Shown here: piece by piece, positions 26,231 through 34,984 of the stretch
Position numbering within the stretch: position 1 is the stretch's first letter
How the letters are laid out: each line of letters opens with the position of its first letter
Source of the DNA: Armatimonadota bacterium
GTDB lineage: Bacteria > Cloacimonadota > Cloacimonadia > Cloacimonadales > TCS61
DNA length: 52,890 nucleotides
Reading direction: 5' to 3'
Assembly (NCBI GenBank): GCA_013203665.1
Contig: JABMPU010000183.1
Span: forward strand, 1-52,890
Translations under genes and position numbers: made by a program
The notes under the pieces: model-generated
The model's input: the letters and a program-made list of their open reading frames with translations, nothing else
The model's database searches: none
Told to the model about the DNA's origin: nothing

Positions 26231-27861
26231 TGAGCAAAGATAAATGGAAAAAAAAATATTCCAAACGAAAAGAAAGAGATATTAATTTCTCCAATCTTTC
26301 AAAAATTAAAATAAATCCGTTGTACACACCGGATGATAATGAAGATTTTGATTATGACAAAGACCTGAATTATCCGGGAGAATATCCTTACACACGCGGA
26401 GTTCAACCAACAATGTATCGCGGAAGATTGTGGACAATGCGTCAGTTTTCCGGTTTCGGAACTCCAAAAGATACTAATACTCGTTACAAATATCTCTTAA
26501 AACATGGACAAACCGGACTTTCCGTTGCTTTTGATTTTCCTACTTTGTACGGAAAAGATTCCGATGATCCACTTGCTCAAGGTGAAGTCGGGAAATGTGG
26601 AGTTGCGATCGATACACTGCGTGATATGGAAATACTTTTCGATGGTATTCCGCTGGAAAAAATCTCAACTTCCATGACCATCAATCCACCAGCTGCAATG
26701 CTTCTGGCAATGTATATCGTGGTTGGAGAGAAACAGGGAGTTCCAAAAGATGTTCTTACAGGTACAATCCAGAATGATATGCTCAAGGAATATCAAGCAC
26801 AAAAAACCTGGATCTATCCTCCCGAACCTTCAATGAGAATTATTACAGATATTCTTAAATATTGCTCTGAAAATGTTCCCAAATGGAATACGATTTCAAT
26901 TTCCGGTTATCATATCCGCGAAGCTGGTTCTACTGCACTTCAGGAACTTGCCTTCACACTTGCAAATGGTTTTACTTATGTTGATTACGGAATCAAATCT
27001 GGACTTCCAGTCGATACTTTCGCTCCTCGTTTATCCTTCTTTTTCAACTCTCATCTTGATTTTTTTGAAGAGATCGCAAAATACCGGGCAGCTCGTAGAA
27101 TCTGGGCAAAACTGATGAAAGATAAATATCATGCTCAAAATCCAAAATCATATCTTGTCAGATTCCATACTCAAACTGCCGGATGCAGTCTGACAGCTCA
27201 ACAACCGGAAAACAATATCATCAGAACTGCATTCCAGGGATTGGCTGCCGTATTGGGTGGAACTCAATCGCTTCATACGAATTCAATGGATGAAACTTAT
27301 GCCCTTCCTACAGAAAAAGCAGTGAAAATAGCTCTTCGAACCCAACAACTGATTGCTTATGAAACAGGTGTTCCCAACACGATCGATCCTTTGGGTGGTT
27401 CTTATTATGTGGAAGCTTTAACAGATGAATTAGAAAAACTAACCTTGGAATATTTCGATAAGATCGAAACTTTAGGTGGTGTTGTTCCAGCTATCGAGAA
27501 AGGATTCTTTCAGAGAGAAATTTCCCGAAGTGCTTATGAATATCAGAAAGCATTAGAAAAGAAAGAAAAATATCATGTAGGTATTAATATCTTTGAAGAA
27601 GAAGAAAATGTTGAAATCGAGCTTCTGAAAATCCCGGAAGAAGTAGAAATCGATCAGAAGAAATCTCTTAATAAAGTGAAGGAAGAAAGAAATAATTCCA
27701 AAGTGAAAGAAACTTTGATCAAACTTAGAGAAGCTGCTGAAAACAGAGAAAATTTAATGCCTAGAATATTGGATTGTGTTCGAGAGTATGCTACGCTTGG
27801 AGAAATGTGTGAAACTTTAAAAGAAGTATTCGGGATTTATAAAGAACCGATAATTTTTTGA
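26230..27861 (+). CDS. icmA: B12-dependent acyl-CoA mutase large subunit, isobutyryl-CoA mutase type
   Basis: A 543-residue substrate-binding TIM-barrel subunit of the methylmalonyl-CoA mutase family, without the B12 domain, which is encoded by the next gene. Conserved blocks: [84 protein letters not shown]. The two residues that set specificity differ from methylmalonyl-CoA mutase. Its Tyr89 position is Phe73 and its Arg207 position is Gln191, with the same 118-residue spacing. Phe/Gln is the isobutyryl-CoA mutase pair and removes the carboxylate-binding Arg. I therefore predict isobutyryl-CoA to n-butyryl-CoA isomerisation, as needed for valine breakdown. The Ala at the VAFD position argues against 2-hydroxyisobutyryl-CoA mutase. 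Family call certain, substrate call probable. Confidence 0.85.
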   Translation: MSKDKWKKKYSKRKERDINFSNLSKIKINPLYTPDDNEDFDYDKDLNYPGEYPYTRGVQPTMYRGRLWTMRQFSGFGTPKDTNTRYKYLLKHGQTGLSVAFDFPTLYGKDSDDPLAQGEVGKCGVAIDTLRDMEILFDGIPLEKISTSMTINPPAAMLLAMYIVVGEKQGVPKDVLTGTIQNDMLKEYQAQKTWIYPPEPSMRIITDILKYCSENVPKWNTISISGYHIREAGSTALQELAFTLANGFTYVDYGIKSGLPVDTFAPRLSFFFNSHLDFFEEIAKYRAARRIWAKLMKDKYHAQNPKSYLVRFHTQTAGCSLTAQQPENNIIRTAFQGLAAVLGGTQSLHTNSMDETYALPTEKAVKIALRTQQLIAYETGVPNTIDPLGGSYYVEALTDELEKLTLEYFDKIETLGGVVPAIEKGFFQREISRSAYEYQKALEKKEKYHVGINIFEEEENVEIELLKIPEEVEIDQKKSLNKVKEERNNSKVKETLIKLREAAENRENLMPRILDCVREYATLGEMCETLKEVFGIYKEPIIF

Positions 27862-27895
27862 GAGAAGCAAGAAGAAAATGACAAAGAACAAATAT

Positions 27896-27989
27896 CTAAT
27901 TTCTAATAAAAATCTAAATGAATAAATTTCAAAGAGCATTAACAGACGGAAGTTTGACATTTTGGTTTTGACATTTTATTAGAAATTAG
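27896..27989. repeat. Long perfect inverted repeat between mutase subunit genes
   Basis: CTAATTTCTAATAAAA (27896-27911) and its exact reverse complement at 27974-27989 (16 bp) enclose 62 bases. The structure fills the gap between the two mutase subunit genes. A related AATTAG-rich word (TAATTAGGATTTAGAAATTA) follows. It may limit or stabilise the transcript between the subunits, or be a dispersed palindromic repeat. Confidence 0.6.
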
Positions 27990-28028
27990 GTAATTAGGAT
28001 TTAGAAATTATCTCCATTGGAGGTTTTA

Positions 28029-28421
28029 GTGAATAAAAAGATTAGAATTTTAATTGGTAAACCCGGTCTCGACGGACATGACAGGGGAGCAAAAGTAATT
28101 GCTGCAGCATTGCGAGACGCTGGCTTTGAAGTAATTTATACCGGACTTCACCAACTTTCGGAAAGTATCGTAGAAGCAGCAATCCAGGAAGATGTAGATA
28201 TCATTGGTCTTTCCATTCTTTCCGGAGCTCACATGACGATCTTTCCAAAAATACTTGAACTTCTAAAACAAAAAAATGCTGAGCATATAATTGTGATAGG
28301 TGGTGGAATTATACCCGAAGAAGATATAAAAAAACTATTGAAAATGGGAGTGAAAAGAATCTTCACACCGGGAGCACCTACAAATGATATCGTTGATTAT
28401 ATTAAATCTATAATTCGATAA
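28029..28421 (+). CDS. icmB: B12-binding small subunit of the acyl-CoA mutase
   Basis: A cobalamin-binding Rossmann domain of 130 residues. The frame opens at a TTG at 28017, but I choose the GTG at 28029 because TTGGAGG lies five to nine bases before it. The motif [12 protein letters not shown] holds the DxHxxG histidine that replaces the lower axial ligand of cobalamin. SILSGAHM and [15 protein letters not shown] complete the SxL...GG pattern. It pairs with the large subunit upstream, as in two-subunit isobutyryl-CoA mutases and archaeal methylmalonyl-CoA mutases. Confidence 0.92.
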   Translation: MNKKIRILIGKPGLDGHDRGAKVIAAALRDAGFEVIYTGLHQLSESIVEAAIQEDVDIIGLSILSGAHMTIFPKILELLKQKNAEHIIVIGGGIIPEEDIKKLLKMGVKRIFTPGAPTNDIVDYIKSIIR

Positions 28422-28442
28422 AAAAATAGGAAGGTAAAAAAA

Positions 28443-29300
28443 ATGGTAAAGAAATATCAATTAGCTAATTATGAACTTTATTTTCTTCATGATGGTTCTT
28501 TCTGGCTGGATGGAGGAGGATATTTCGGAGTTGTTCCCAAAGTTATATGGCAAAAATTAATTCAACCTGATGAATTGAATCGAGTGAAATTAAATATAAA
28601 CCCTTTACTTGTAAGAACTCCGGAGCACAACATTCTCATCGATCCGGGACAGGGAAACAAATTCACTGAAAAACAAAAAAAGATTTTCGGAATAAATTAT
28701 GAACCTTCATTAGTACAATCTTTAGCTGAGATTGGATTAACCTGTGATGATATTGAGGTTGTTGTGGCTACTCATCTCCACTTCGATCACGTGGGTGCTT
28801 GCACAAAATTTGATGATAAGGGGAATATAATTCCAACCTTTAAAAACGCAATCCACTACTTCCAGAAAGATGAATGGGAGGATGCCATTCATCCAAATGA
28901 AAGAACAAAAGGAACGTATTTTCTGGAAAATTATGTCCCGGTTATGGAAGCAGGATTGGTTAAACTCATCGAAGGTAACAAAGAAGTTGTTCCCGGAATC
29001 AGTGTAGAAATCACAGGTGGTCATACAATGCATCATCAGGTAATTTTCATTAAATCAGAAGGAGAAAGTGCGGTATATTTTGGAGGAATAGTATCAGCGA
29101 TTACGCACATCAAAATTCCATATACAATGGGTTTTGATCTCTATCCCGTGGAAATTATGGAGAAAAGAAAGGAACTCTATAAACGTGCAATAGAAGAAAA
29201 TTGGCTGGTTTGCCTGGAACATGATCCCATAAATCGGGCTGGAAATATCAAATTCGATGGAAGAAATTATCAGTTTGAGCCAAAGGTAAATTCTCAGTGA
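28443..29300 (+). CDS. MBL-fold metallo-hydrolase
   Basis: A 285-residue metallo-beta-lactamase-fold enzyme with an intact zinc box THLHFDHVG, the aspartate of NILIDPGQG, GGHTMHHQ, and a C-terminal LEHDP histidine. This is the lactonase/quinolone-hydrolase-like branch of the superfamily. The substrate is not evident; position behind the mutase genes suggests a thioesterase or ester hydrolase in acyl-CoA metabolism, which is only inference. ATG at 28443 with AGGAAGG nearby. No signal peptide, so cytoplasmic. Confidence 0.8.
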   Translation: MVKKYQLANYELYFLHDGSFWLDGGGYFGVVPKVIWQKLIQPDELNRVKLNINPLLVRTPEHNILIDPGQGNKFTEKQKKIFGINYEPSLVQSLAEIGLTCDDIEVVVATHLHFDHVGACTKFDDKGNIIPTFKNAIHYFQKDEWEDAIHPNERTKGTYFLENYVPVMEAGLVKLIEGNKEVVPGISVEITGGHTMHHQVIFIKSEGESAVYFGGIVSAITHIKIPYTMGFDLYPVEIMEKRKELYKRAIEENWLVCLEHDPINRAGNIKFDGRNYQFEPKVNSQ

Positions 29301-29386
29301 GATTAATATCTAAAACTAAAGAAAATAATCCGTGATAATCCATGTAAATTTGCGAACATAAAATTCAAAGATAAATAGAGGAAAGG

Positions 29387-29710
29387 TTGTTTAAGCCAAA
29401 TTTCAAATATACAGATAAGATTGTTAAGTTTCTTACAAGAATTTCAGCTTCGAGGGAGTTAATCCTGAATTCTCCATTCATTCCTCAATGGGAGCTGACT
29501 TTAAGAAAAGAAGCAATAATTCACAGCGCACATTCCTCAACCAGAATTGAAGGGAATAGATTATCATTAGAGCAAGTAACAGATCTCGCAATGGGAAGAG
29601 AAGTGATGGCAACCAAGAAGGATAAACAGGAAGTTCTGAATTATCTGAATGTTCTGGAAAAAATAAACAATTTGGTTAGTGATACTTCTCTAAAAGAAAA
29701 AACATTTTGA
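29387..29710 (+). CDS. N-terminal fragment of a frameshifted Fic-family gene
   Basis: 107 residues from TTG 29387, ending at TGA 29708-29710. It contains SSTRIEGNRLSLEQV, the (S/T)xxxE(G/N) inhibitory helix that in class II Fic proteins blocks the ATP site of the adjacent Fic core. The core itself is in another frame just downstream. Restoring one T in the TTTT run at 29705-29708 would give a continuous reading ...KEKTFLKIHQMVTE, as in intact relatives. The fragment is therefore the regulatory half of a broken gene, or a sequencing or assembly error. Confidence 0.7.
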   Translation: MFKPNFKYTDKIVKFLTRISASRELILNSPFIPQWELTLRKEAIIHSAHSSTRIEGNRLSLEQVTDLAMGREVMATKKDKQEVLNYLNVLEKINNLVSDTSLKEKTF

Positions 29711-30423
29711 AAATCCATCAAATGGTTACTGAAAGCACTTTGGAAAAACCGACTGATTGTGGAGTTTATCGTAATCGGTATGTAGTTGTTGGAAATAAAT
29801 TTTCAGGTGAAATCTATTTCAGACCTCCACAAAATAAGGATGTTCCGAAATTAATGAATTACCTTCTGGATTGGATAAATTCCGAACAAGCTGCTGAACT
29901 TGATCCTGTTATTGAAGCAGGAATTACTCACTACAAATTTGTGAGAATCCATCCATTTATCGACGGAAACGGTAGAACAGCAAGAGTTATAGCTGCTCTT
30001 ATTCTTTATTTGCGAGGTTTTGATACAAAACAATTTTTCTGTTTGGATGATTTTTATGATTCTGACAGACCTTCATATTATTCTGCTTTACAAAATGTGA
30101 ATCAACAAACTCTTAATCTGACAAGTTGGCTGGAATATTTTTGTGAAGGTGTTTATGTGAGTCTGAAAGCTGTAAAAGAACGAGTTGTAAGATTGAGTAG
30201 CGAAAGATTGAGAAAATCGAGAGAAGGACAGATCGCTTTGACAGAAAGGCAGATGAGGATTGTGGAGTTTATTAATATTAATAGGAAAATTACTAATAAA
30301 GATGTTCGGGAAATGTTTAAATTTTCTGATCGAGCAGCCTTGAAAGAAATAAAAAAACTTGTTGATTTAAAAGTTCTTAAACCAAATGGAAAAGGAAGGA
30401 GTTTATATTATTCAATATCATAA
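29707..30423 (+). CDS. Catalytic part of a frameshifted Fic-family AMPylase gene
   Basis: 238 residues in the frame after the single-base shift. The open frame could begin at TTG 29707, overlapping the upstream stop as TTGA. The Fic active site HPFIDGNGRTAR is complete, with catalytic His and the phosphate-binding GNGR. The C-terminal part (ALTERQMRIVEFI...RAALKEIKKLVDLKVL) is a winged-helix DNA-binding-like domain usual for this Fic subfamily. If translated separately, it would lack the inhibitory helix encoded upstream. A reading error is the simplest alternative. It interrupts the acyl-CoA cluster and is not related to its function. Confidence 0.75.
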   Translation: MKIHQMVTESTLEKPTDCGVYRNRYVVVGNKFSGEIYFRPPQNKDVPKLMNYLLDWINSEQAAELDPVIEAGITHYKFVRIHPFIDGNGRTARVIAALILYLRGFDTKQFFCLDDFYDSDRPSYYSALQNVNQQTLNLTSWLEYFCEGVYVSLKAVKERVVRLSSERLRKSREGQIALTERQMRIVEFININRKITNKDVREMFKFSDRAALKEIKKLVDLKVLKPNGKGRSLYYSIS

Positions 30424-30444
30424 TCAATCCTTCATTTTAGCTTG

Positions 30445-30585
30445 TTCGGGATTAGGTTCGGAATTAGGTTCGGGATTAATTCATAAGATATTATTTTTAT
30501 ATTAGTTAAAAGAATCTAAATGATATTAATAAAAGTGTTGAAATCAAATGGAAAAGGTAGAGGAATTCATTATGTATTGGATTAA
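30445..30585 (+). pseudogene. Remnant of a second Fic C-terminus with a 12-bp tandem repeat
   Basis: Three 12-bp units TTCGGGATTAGG / TTCGGAATTAGG / TTCGGGATTAAT run from 30445 to 30480. Further on, about 30520-30585 reads LIKVLKSNGKGRGIHYVLD and then stop. This repeats the end of the Fic protein just upstream (LKVLKPNGKGRSLYYSIS). It is most simply the tail of a decayed Fic paralogue or a local duplication. The rest of 30424-30665 shows nothing else. Confidence 0.45.
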
Positions 30586-30665
30586 CCCCTCACGATTTGG
30601 TTGGCGATTAACCTTTATCTTTCTTACACATAATGAGTTGTGTTAGCTAAAAAGGAGATAAATTA

Positions 30666-31241
30666 ATGTCCTCAAACGAAATTTATGAAATAATCAAAAC
30701 AAGGAGAAGCATCCGTTCTTTCAAAGATAAAGAAGTTCCCGATGAACTGTTAGATAAAATTCTTCAAACAGCAATCTGGGCACCATCAGGAAAAAATTTC
30801 CAGAACTGGCATTTTTATGTTTTGAAAGGCGATAAATTAAAAGAATTTACAAAAGTCTATAACGAATTCTGGCAATATGTAAAACCGACTCTGGAAGGAA
30901 AACTCAAACCGAAAATAATTGAATTAACAGGAAGATTCTTTAGCAATATTGGAAATGCACCTGTGATAATTTTAGCTTTTTCAGATATAATCCAGGGAGA
31001 AGAACCAATAACATCAATGGGAAGTGTATTCCTGGCAATACAAAACCTGCTTCTATTAGCGCATAAAGAAGGTTTGGGAACTTGCGTTCTGGGGCGAGTT
31101 GAACAAAAAGCAGAACAGGTTAAAAAACTATTGAACATTGAAAACAAAGAATTCTTATGTGGTATTGCTATGGGATATTCCAATTATGAAAAAAATCCTC
31201 CTGCTCCTCCCAGAAAAGATGGAAGAATTCATTGGGTTTAA
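30666..31241 (+). CDS. Nitroreductase-family flavoprotein
   Basis: A 191-residue FMN-dependent NAD(P)H oxidoreductase. The N-terminal IIKTRRSIRSFKDKEVP and APSGKNFQNWHFYVL motifs bind FMN phosphate, and LGTCVLGRVEQKAEQVKKLL with the C-terminal GIAMGYSNYE complete the fold. The true substrate is unknown; members reduce nitro groups, quinones or flavins. AAAAGGAGA precedes the ATG. It is followed 12 bases later by the nucleotidyltransferase gene. Confidence 0.87.
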   Translation: MSSNEIYEIIKTRRSIRSFKDKEVPDELLDKILQTAIWAPSGKNFQNWHFYVLKGDKLKEFTKVYNEFWQYVKPTLEGKLKPKIIELTGRFFSNIGNAPVIILAFSDIIQGEEPITSMGSVFLAIQNLLLLAHKEGLGTCVLGRVEQKAEQVKKLLNIENKEFLCGIAMGYSNYEKNPPAPPRKDGRIHWV

Positions 31242-31253
31242 GCAGGTTCAAAT

Positions 31254-31580
31254 ATGATAAATAGAAAAGATGCGATAGATTTCTCCAAAAAAATTAAATC
31301 TAATTTGAAAAACATATATGGTTCAAATCTCAAATTTTTATATCTTTTTGGTTCTTATGCCCGAAATGAAGCGAATGAAGATTCTGATATCGATATTGCA
31401 GTTGTTCTTGAAACTCTCTCTAACAGATATAAAGAAAGAGAAAAGTGTAGCAGATTAAGAGCAGAAATCAGTTTGGAAAATAATTGTGTGTTCAATTTAT
31501 TCTTTTTGCAAAAAAAGGAATTACTCACTAGGGATTATGCACTATTCCGAAATATTTTAAATGAAGGTATTATTATATGA
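31254..31580 (+). CDS. mntA: MNT-type nucleotidyltransferase (antitoxin of MntA/HepT pair)
   Basis: A 108-residue minimal nucleotidyltransferase. LYLFGSYARNEANEDSDIDIAVVLE contains the GSxxR...SDxD active-site motif. In MntA/HepT systems this protein modifies and neutralises the HEPN RNase partner. Its TGA overlaps the next ATG (ATGA), the usual arrangement for this pair. Assigned as antitoxin from family knowledge; no local evidence of toxicity. Confidence 0.8.
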   Translation: MINRKDAIDFSKKIKSNLKNIYGSNLKFLYLFGSYARNEANEDSDIDIAVVLETLSNRYKEREKCSRLRAEISLENNCVFNLFFLQKKELLTRDYALFRNILNEGIII

Positions 31581-31960
31581 CTAATGAGATAAAACAGCAT
31601 TTAGAAAGGAGTGAGCATTTTATAAAAGTGGCACAAGACCTTGCTAAATTAAATTATTGGGAAGATGTGATCAGCAGAAGTTATTTTTCGATGTTCCATT
31701 CTGCAACTGCTATTTTGCTTGATATAAACATCCAAAGGTCATCACATCACGCTTTGATATCAGCATTTGGTGAATATGTTGCGAAAAAAGATTTGATTGA
31801 TAGAAAATTCCATCGATACTTGTTAGATGCGTTTTCTGCCAGAAATGAAAGTGATTATTTGCCGATTATAGATTCAACTGAGGAAGAAGCATTTTCAATG
31901 ATTAATAAAGCAAAAGAGTTACTTAAAGCTGTAAATGAATATTTGGAGAAAAATGAATGA
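31577..31960 (+). CDS. hepT: HEPN-domain protein (HepT-like toxin)
   Basis: A 127-residue all-helical HEPN protein overlapping the nucleotidyltransferase gene by four bases. YFSMFHSATAILLDIN and the C-terminal SARNESDYLPI mark the HEPN fold. The segment carries RNxxDY instead of the canonical Rx4-6H, a variant common in HEPN proteins paired with nucleotidyltransferases. RNase activity is therefore uncertain. The pair interrupts the catabolic cluster and may be an addiction or defence module. Confidence 0.75.
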   Translation: MTNEIKQHLERSEHFIKVAQDLAKLNYWEDVISRSYFSMFHSATAILLDINIQRSSHHALISAFGEYVAKKDLIDRKFHRYLLDAFSARNESDYLPIIDSTEEEAFSMINKAKELLKAVNEYLEKNE

Positions 31961-31963
31961 AAT

Positions 31964-32087
31964 CATTGATGTAAGCAGATGAAAAACTTACCAAATCTCA
32001 AAGATTTGGGAAGTTTCTTTCAGTCTATTTCAATTTCTTCAGTTTATCTCAATGAAAAGGATTTCGTGAAATTAGTGTAATTCGTGG
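31964..32087. repeat. Intergenic repeats before the HMG-CoA synthase gene
   Basis: CATTGATGTAAGCAGAT (31964-31980) faces an inverted CAGTTTATCTCAATG (32040-32054). Between them CCAAATCT-CAA-AGATTTGG forms a perfect 8-bp hairpin (31991-32009). A second word type, TTTCGTGAAATTAG...AATTCGTGG, occupies 32061-32087. Same family as the other gaps of this cluster. Confidence 0.6.
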
Positions 32088-32110
32088 TAAAAAAAATAAA
32101 AGGAGGTTCT

Positions 32111-33157
32111 ATGGTTGGAATTATTGGTTACGGATCGTATATTCCAAAATTCCGGATAAAAGCTGAACAGATAGCTCATCAATGGGGAAAAGATGCAGTA
32201 GCTATAAAACGAGGATTAATGCTACAAGAAAAATCAGTTCCGGGTTTGGATGAAGATACGATCACCATTTCGGTGGCGGCGGCAAAAAAAGCTTTGAAAC
32301 GCTGTAACATCGATCCACAGGAAATCGGAGCGCTTTATATTGGTTCCGAATCGCATCCTTATGCGGTGAAACCTTCGGGAACTGTAGTCGGAGAAGCTCT
32401 TGGCATTGTTCCTGATTTTCATACTGCAGATCTTGAATTTGCGTGTAAAGCAGGTTCGGAAGGGATGTTCATTGCTCAAGCATTGGTTAAAGCAGGAGAA
32501 GTGAAATATGCGATGGCGATCGGAGCAGACACATCTCAAGGTGCTCCTGCTGATGCACTGGAATTTTCTGCTTCTGCCGGAGGTTCAGCATTTATTTTCG
32601 GAGAGGAAAATATTCTCGCAGAGTTGTTATTCACTCATTCTTACACAACCGATACTCCTGATTTCTGGAGAAGAGAAGGAGCGTTCTATCCTCATCACGG
32701 AGGAAGGTTTACAGGTGAACCTGCATATTTCAAACATGTTCAGGGAGCAGCAAAGGCAATCTTGAAAAAGAGCGGATACAAACCATTTGATTTTAAATAT
32801 GCAATTTTCCACATGCCAAACGGAAAGTTCCCTTTAACTGTCGGGAAAAAACTCGGTTTCACGGATGAACAGATGAAACCCGGATGGGTTGTGAATTTGA
32901 TGGGAAATACTTATTCAGGTTCATCACCGACAGGTCTTTCTGCAACTCTGGATGTTGCAAAACCCGGTGATTTGATATTTATGGTTTCGTTCGGTTCAGG
33001 AGCAGGAAGTGATGCTTTCATTTTCAAAGCAACTGGTAAAATTACCGATGTTCAGAATAAAGCAGAAAAGGTCCGAGAAATGCTCGCAGATGATCCGATT
33101 TATCTAGATTACGGTCAATATGCTAAATTCCGTGAAAAAATCATTATGAACGAGTAG
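32111..33157 (+). CDS. Archaeal-type hydroxymethylglutaryl-CoA synthase
   Basis: A 348-residue thiolase-fold enzyme. I choose the ATG at 32111 over the upstream GTG because GGAGG (32102-32106) serves it. The sequence starts VGIIGYGSYIPKFRIK, has FACKAGSEG with nucleophile Cys112, and FHMPNGKFP with His234, then LMGNTYSGSSPTGL and a GSGAGSDAF end. This pattern is that of archaeal HMG-CoA synthase. It normally condenses acetoacetyl-CoA and acetyl-CoA to HMG-CoA. The next genes are an archaeal-type thiolase and a DUF35 protein, the partners that form one complex with it in archaea. Here they lie beside leucine-degradation genes. Direction in vivo is uncertain. Confidence 0.88.
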   Translation: MVGIIGYGSYIPKFRIKAEQIAHQWGKDAVAIKRGLMLQEKSVPGLDEDTITISVAAAKKALKRCNIDPQEIGALYIGSESHPYAVKPSGTVVGEALGIVPDFHTADLEFACKAGSEGMFIAQALVKAGEVKYAMAIGADTSQGAPADALEFSASAGGSAFIFGEENILAELLFTHSYTTDTPDFWRREGAFYPHHGGRFTGEPAYFKHVQGAAKAILKKSGYKPFDFKYAIFHMPNGKFPLTVGKKLGFTDEQMKPGWVVNLMGNTYSGSSPTGLSATLDVAKPGDLIFMVSFGSGAGSDAFIFKATGKITDVQNKAEKVREMLADDPIYLDYGQYAKFREKIIMNE

Positions 33158-33171
33158 GATTCAAACAACAA

Positions 33172-33244
33172 GGCACAAAGACACCAAGTTGGTTTTTAAT
33201 TATAAAAAAATGAATTATTTCCTTTGTGTCTTCGAGACTTTGTA
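33172..33244. repeat. Intergenic imperfect palindrome, CACAAAGACAC family
   Basis: GGCACAAAGACACCAAG (33172-33188) is mirrored by CCTTTGTGTCTTCGAGAC continuing to 33244. Together they form an imperfect hairpin in the gap between the HMG-CoA synthase and thiolase genes. It uses a different word from the ATTGATGTAAAC family. Confidence 0.5.
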
Positions 33245-33268
33245 GTAAAATATTTAGGAGGAAAATAA

Positions 33269-34417
33269 ATGAGAGATGTTTATTTAATTGGTTGTGGAAT
33301 GACAAAATTTGGTGAGATATGGGAATCTTCTTTCCGGGATTTATTTGTAGAAGCCGGATTAAAAGCGATAAAAGATGCAGGTGTTGACCATCTTGACTCG
33401 ATGTATGTTGGCACAATGACATCCGGACTTTTTGTAGGACAAGAACACGTCGGAGCCTTAATGGCAGATTATCTGGGAATGGCTCCAATTCCGGCAGTTC
33501 GAGTTGAATCAGCTTGTTGCTCCGGAGGGTTGGCAGTGAGAATGGGTTTTCTTGATATTGCATCTGGTAATTCTGATATCGTGCTTGCTGGTGGAGTTGA
33601 AAAAATGAATGATGGAGCAGATGTTACTTTTGCTCTTTCAACTGCTGCAGACCAGGAATACGAATGTTATCACGGAGTTACTTTCCCCGGATTGTATGCA
33701 ATGATCGCTCGAGCTCATATGGATAGATATGGAACAACAAGAGATCAACTTGCTCAGGTTGCAGTGAAAAATCATTTCAACGGCTCGATGAATCCAAATG
33801 CTCAATTCCCACGGAAAGTCACACTCGAGCAGGTTAAGAATGCTGTATTAGTTGCTGATCCATTAACAGTTCTGGATAGTTCTCCTGTTTCCGATGGTGG
33901 AGCTTGCGTAATATTGGCGTCGGAAGAAGTTGCTAAAAAACTTCAAAAACCTATGATTAAAATAATAGGTTCCGGAGTTGCAACAGATTCTCTTGCTTTA
34001 GACCAACGAGAAGACATTACTGCTTTAAATGCTGTGAAAGTTTCTGCTGAACGCGCCTTTAAAATGGCAGGATTAAAACCAACTGATATTGATCTGGCAG
34101 AAGTTCACGATTGTTTTACTATCGCAGAAATCTGCATTTTGGAAGAACTCGGTTTTGCTGAAAGAGGAAAAGGTGGTCTTTTCACTGAACAAGGTCATAC
34201 AGCATTAACCGGAAAAATTCCAATCAACACTTCAGGTGGATTGAAATCCAAGGGTCATCCGGTAGGTGCTACAGGAGCTGCACAAATTGTGGAAATTTAT
34301 GAACAGTTAACAGGTAAATCCGGAGAAAGACAGATCAAGAATGCAAAGATCGGTTTATCTCAAAATATGGGTGGATCCGGAGCTTCTTCGGTTACTCATA
34401 TATTTTCATTGATGTAA
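33269..34417 (+). CDS. Archaeal-type acetoacetyl-CoA thiolase (acetyl-CoA C-acetyltransferase)
   Basis: A 382-residue SCP2/archaeal-type thiolase. VESACCSGG carries the nucleophile Cys83 (the neighbour Cys84 replaces the usual Ala), [10 protein letters not shown] the first His, and [11 protein letters not shown] the second His. The C-terminal NMGGSGAS lacks the Cys of bacterial biosynthetic thiolases, as usual for archaeal enzymes. In archaea this enzyme and HMG-CoA synthase are bridged by a DUF35 protein; that gene lies downstream after one intervening gene. The last codons and stop fall inside an ATTGATGTAAAC-type repeat that begins at 34407. Confidence 0.88.
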   Translation: MRDVYLIGCGMTKFGEIWESSFRDLFVEAGLKAIKDAGVDHLDSMYVGTMTSGLFVGQEHVGALMADYLGMAPIPAVRVESACCSGGLAVRMGFLDIASGNSDIVLAGGVEKMNDGADVTFALSTAADQEYECYHGVTFPGLYAMIARAHMDRYGTTRDQLAQVAVKNHFNGSMNPNAQFPRKVTLEQVKNAVLVADPLTVLDSSPVSDGGACVILASEEVAKKLQKPMIKIIGSGVATDSLALDQREDITALNAVKVSAERAFKMAGLKPTDIDLAEVHDCFTIAEICILEELGFAERGKGGLFTEQGHTALTGKIPINTSGGLKSKGHPVGATGAAQIVEIYEQLTGKSGERQIKNAKIGLSQNMGGSGASSVTHIFSLM

Positions 34418-34444
34418 ACAGATTGGCATTGATGTAAACTGATA
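34407..34444. repeat. ATTGATGTAAAC-family repeat pair overlapping a gene end
   Basis: CATTGATGTAAACAGAT (34407-34423) and CATTGATGTAAACTGAT (34428-34444) are direct repeats. The first supplies the final Leu-Met and the TAA of the thiolase gene. No inverted partner is evident before the next gene. Confidence 0.6.
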
Positions 34445-34495
34445 TAACAAAGATGTATATTAATGAATATTTGTGATCAAATATAGGTAAAAGCA

Positions 34496-34888
34496 ATGGA
34501 AAAATATCTTCATGAAGATTTGACAGAAAAGATAATTGGTTTGTGTATGGATGTTCATAATACAATTGGACCAGGATTTCCTGAAAAAGTTTATCACAAT
34601 GCTTTAAAAATACTTTTTTCCAAGAATGATTTAGATATCGAACCAGAAAAAGAATTCAAAGTGATTTATCTTAACGAATTAATTGGTAAATTCAGAGTCG
34701 ATTTTGTCATTAATAAAAAAGTTTTATTAGAGATAAAAGCTGTAACTGGAACTTTACCCGGAGTTTTCAAAGTTCAAGTAATTTCATATCTCAAAGCATC
34801 TGGTTTAGAAGTGGGAGTTTTAATTAATTTTGGAAATGATAAGTTAAACTTCAAACGACTTGCCAGATACAAAAATTTTAAGAAATAA
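34496..34888 (+). CDS. GxxExxY protein (PD-(D/E)xK-like), copy 1
   Basis: A 130-residue member of the GxxExxY family. GPGFPEKVYHNAL is the defining motif, and KFRVDFVINKKVLLEIKAV shows the D...ExK arrangement of PD-(D/E)xK nucleases. Its true function is not established in the literature I know. A close paralogue lies at 37095. Both sit between catabolic genes and are flanked by ATTGATGTAAAC-type repeats, so they are probably mobile or repeat-associated rather than metabolic. Confidence 0.82.
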   Translation: MEKYLHEDLTEKIIGLCMDVHNTIGPGFPEKVYHNALKILFSKNDLDIEPEKEFKVIYLNELIGKFRVDFVINKKVLLEIKAVTGTLPGVFKVQVISYLKASGLEVGVLINFGNDKLNFKRLARYKNFKK

Positions 34889-34890
34889 AT

Positions 34891-34973
34891 CATTGATTAA
34901 AACTGATGAAATCAATTAAATTGATAGATTTAATAAAAATATTTTATCTGTCTTCATCAATGAAATCAATGAT
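34891..34973. repeat. Intergenic hairpin repeat before the DUF35 gene
   Basis: CATTGATTAAAACTGATGAA (34891-34910) is followed by inverted words ATCTGTCTTCATCAATGA and ATCAATGAT up to 34973. They make an imperfect hairpin that fills the gap between the GxxExxY and DUF35 genes. Confidence 0.6.
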
Positions 34974-34984
34974 TAGGAGGATAA

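Noticed and set aside
26230-27861. Methylmalonyl-CoA mutase as the exact enzyme
   Set aside because: The substrate-binding Tyr and Arg are replaced by Phe and Gln, the pair typical of isobutyryl-CoA mutase.
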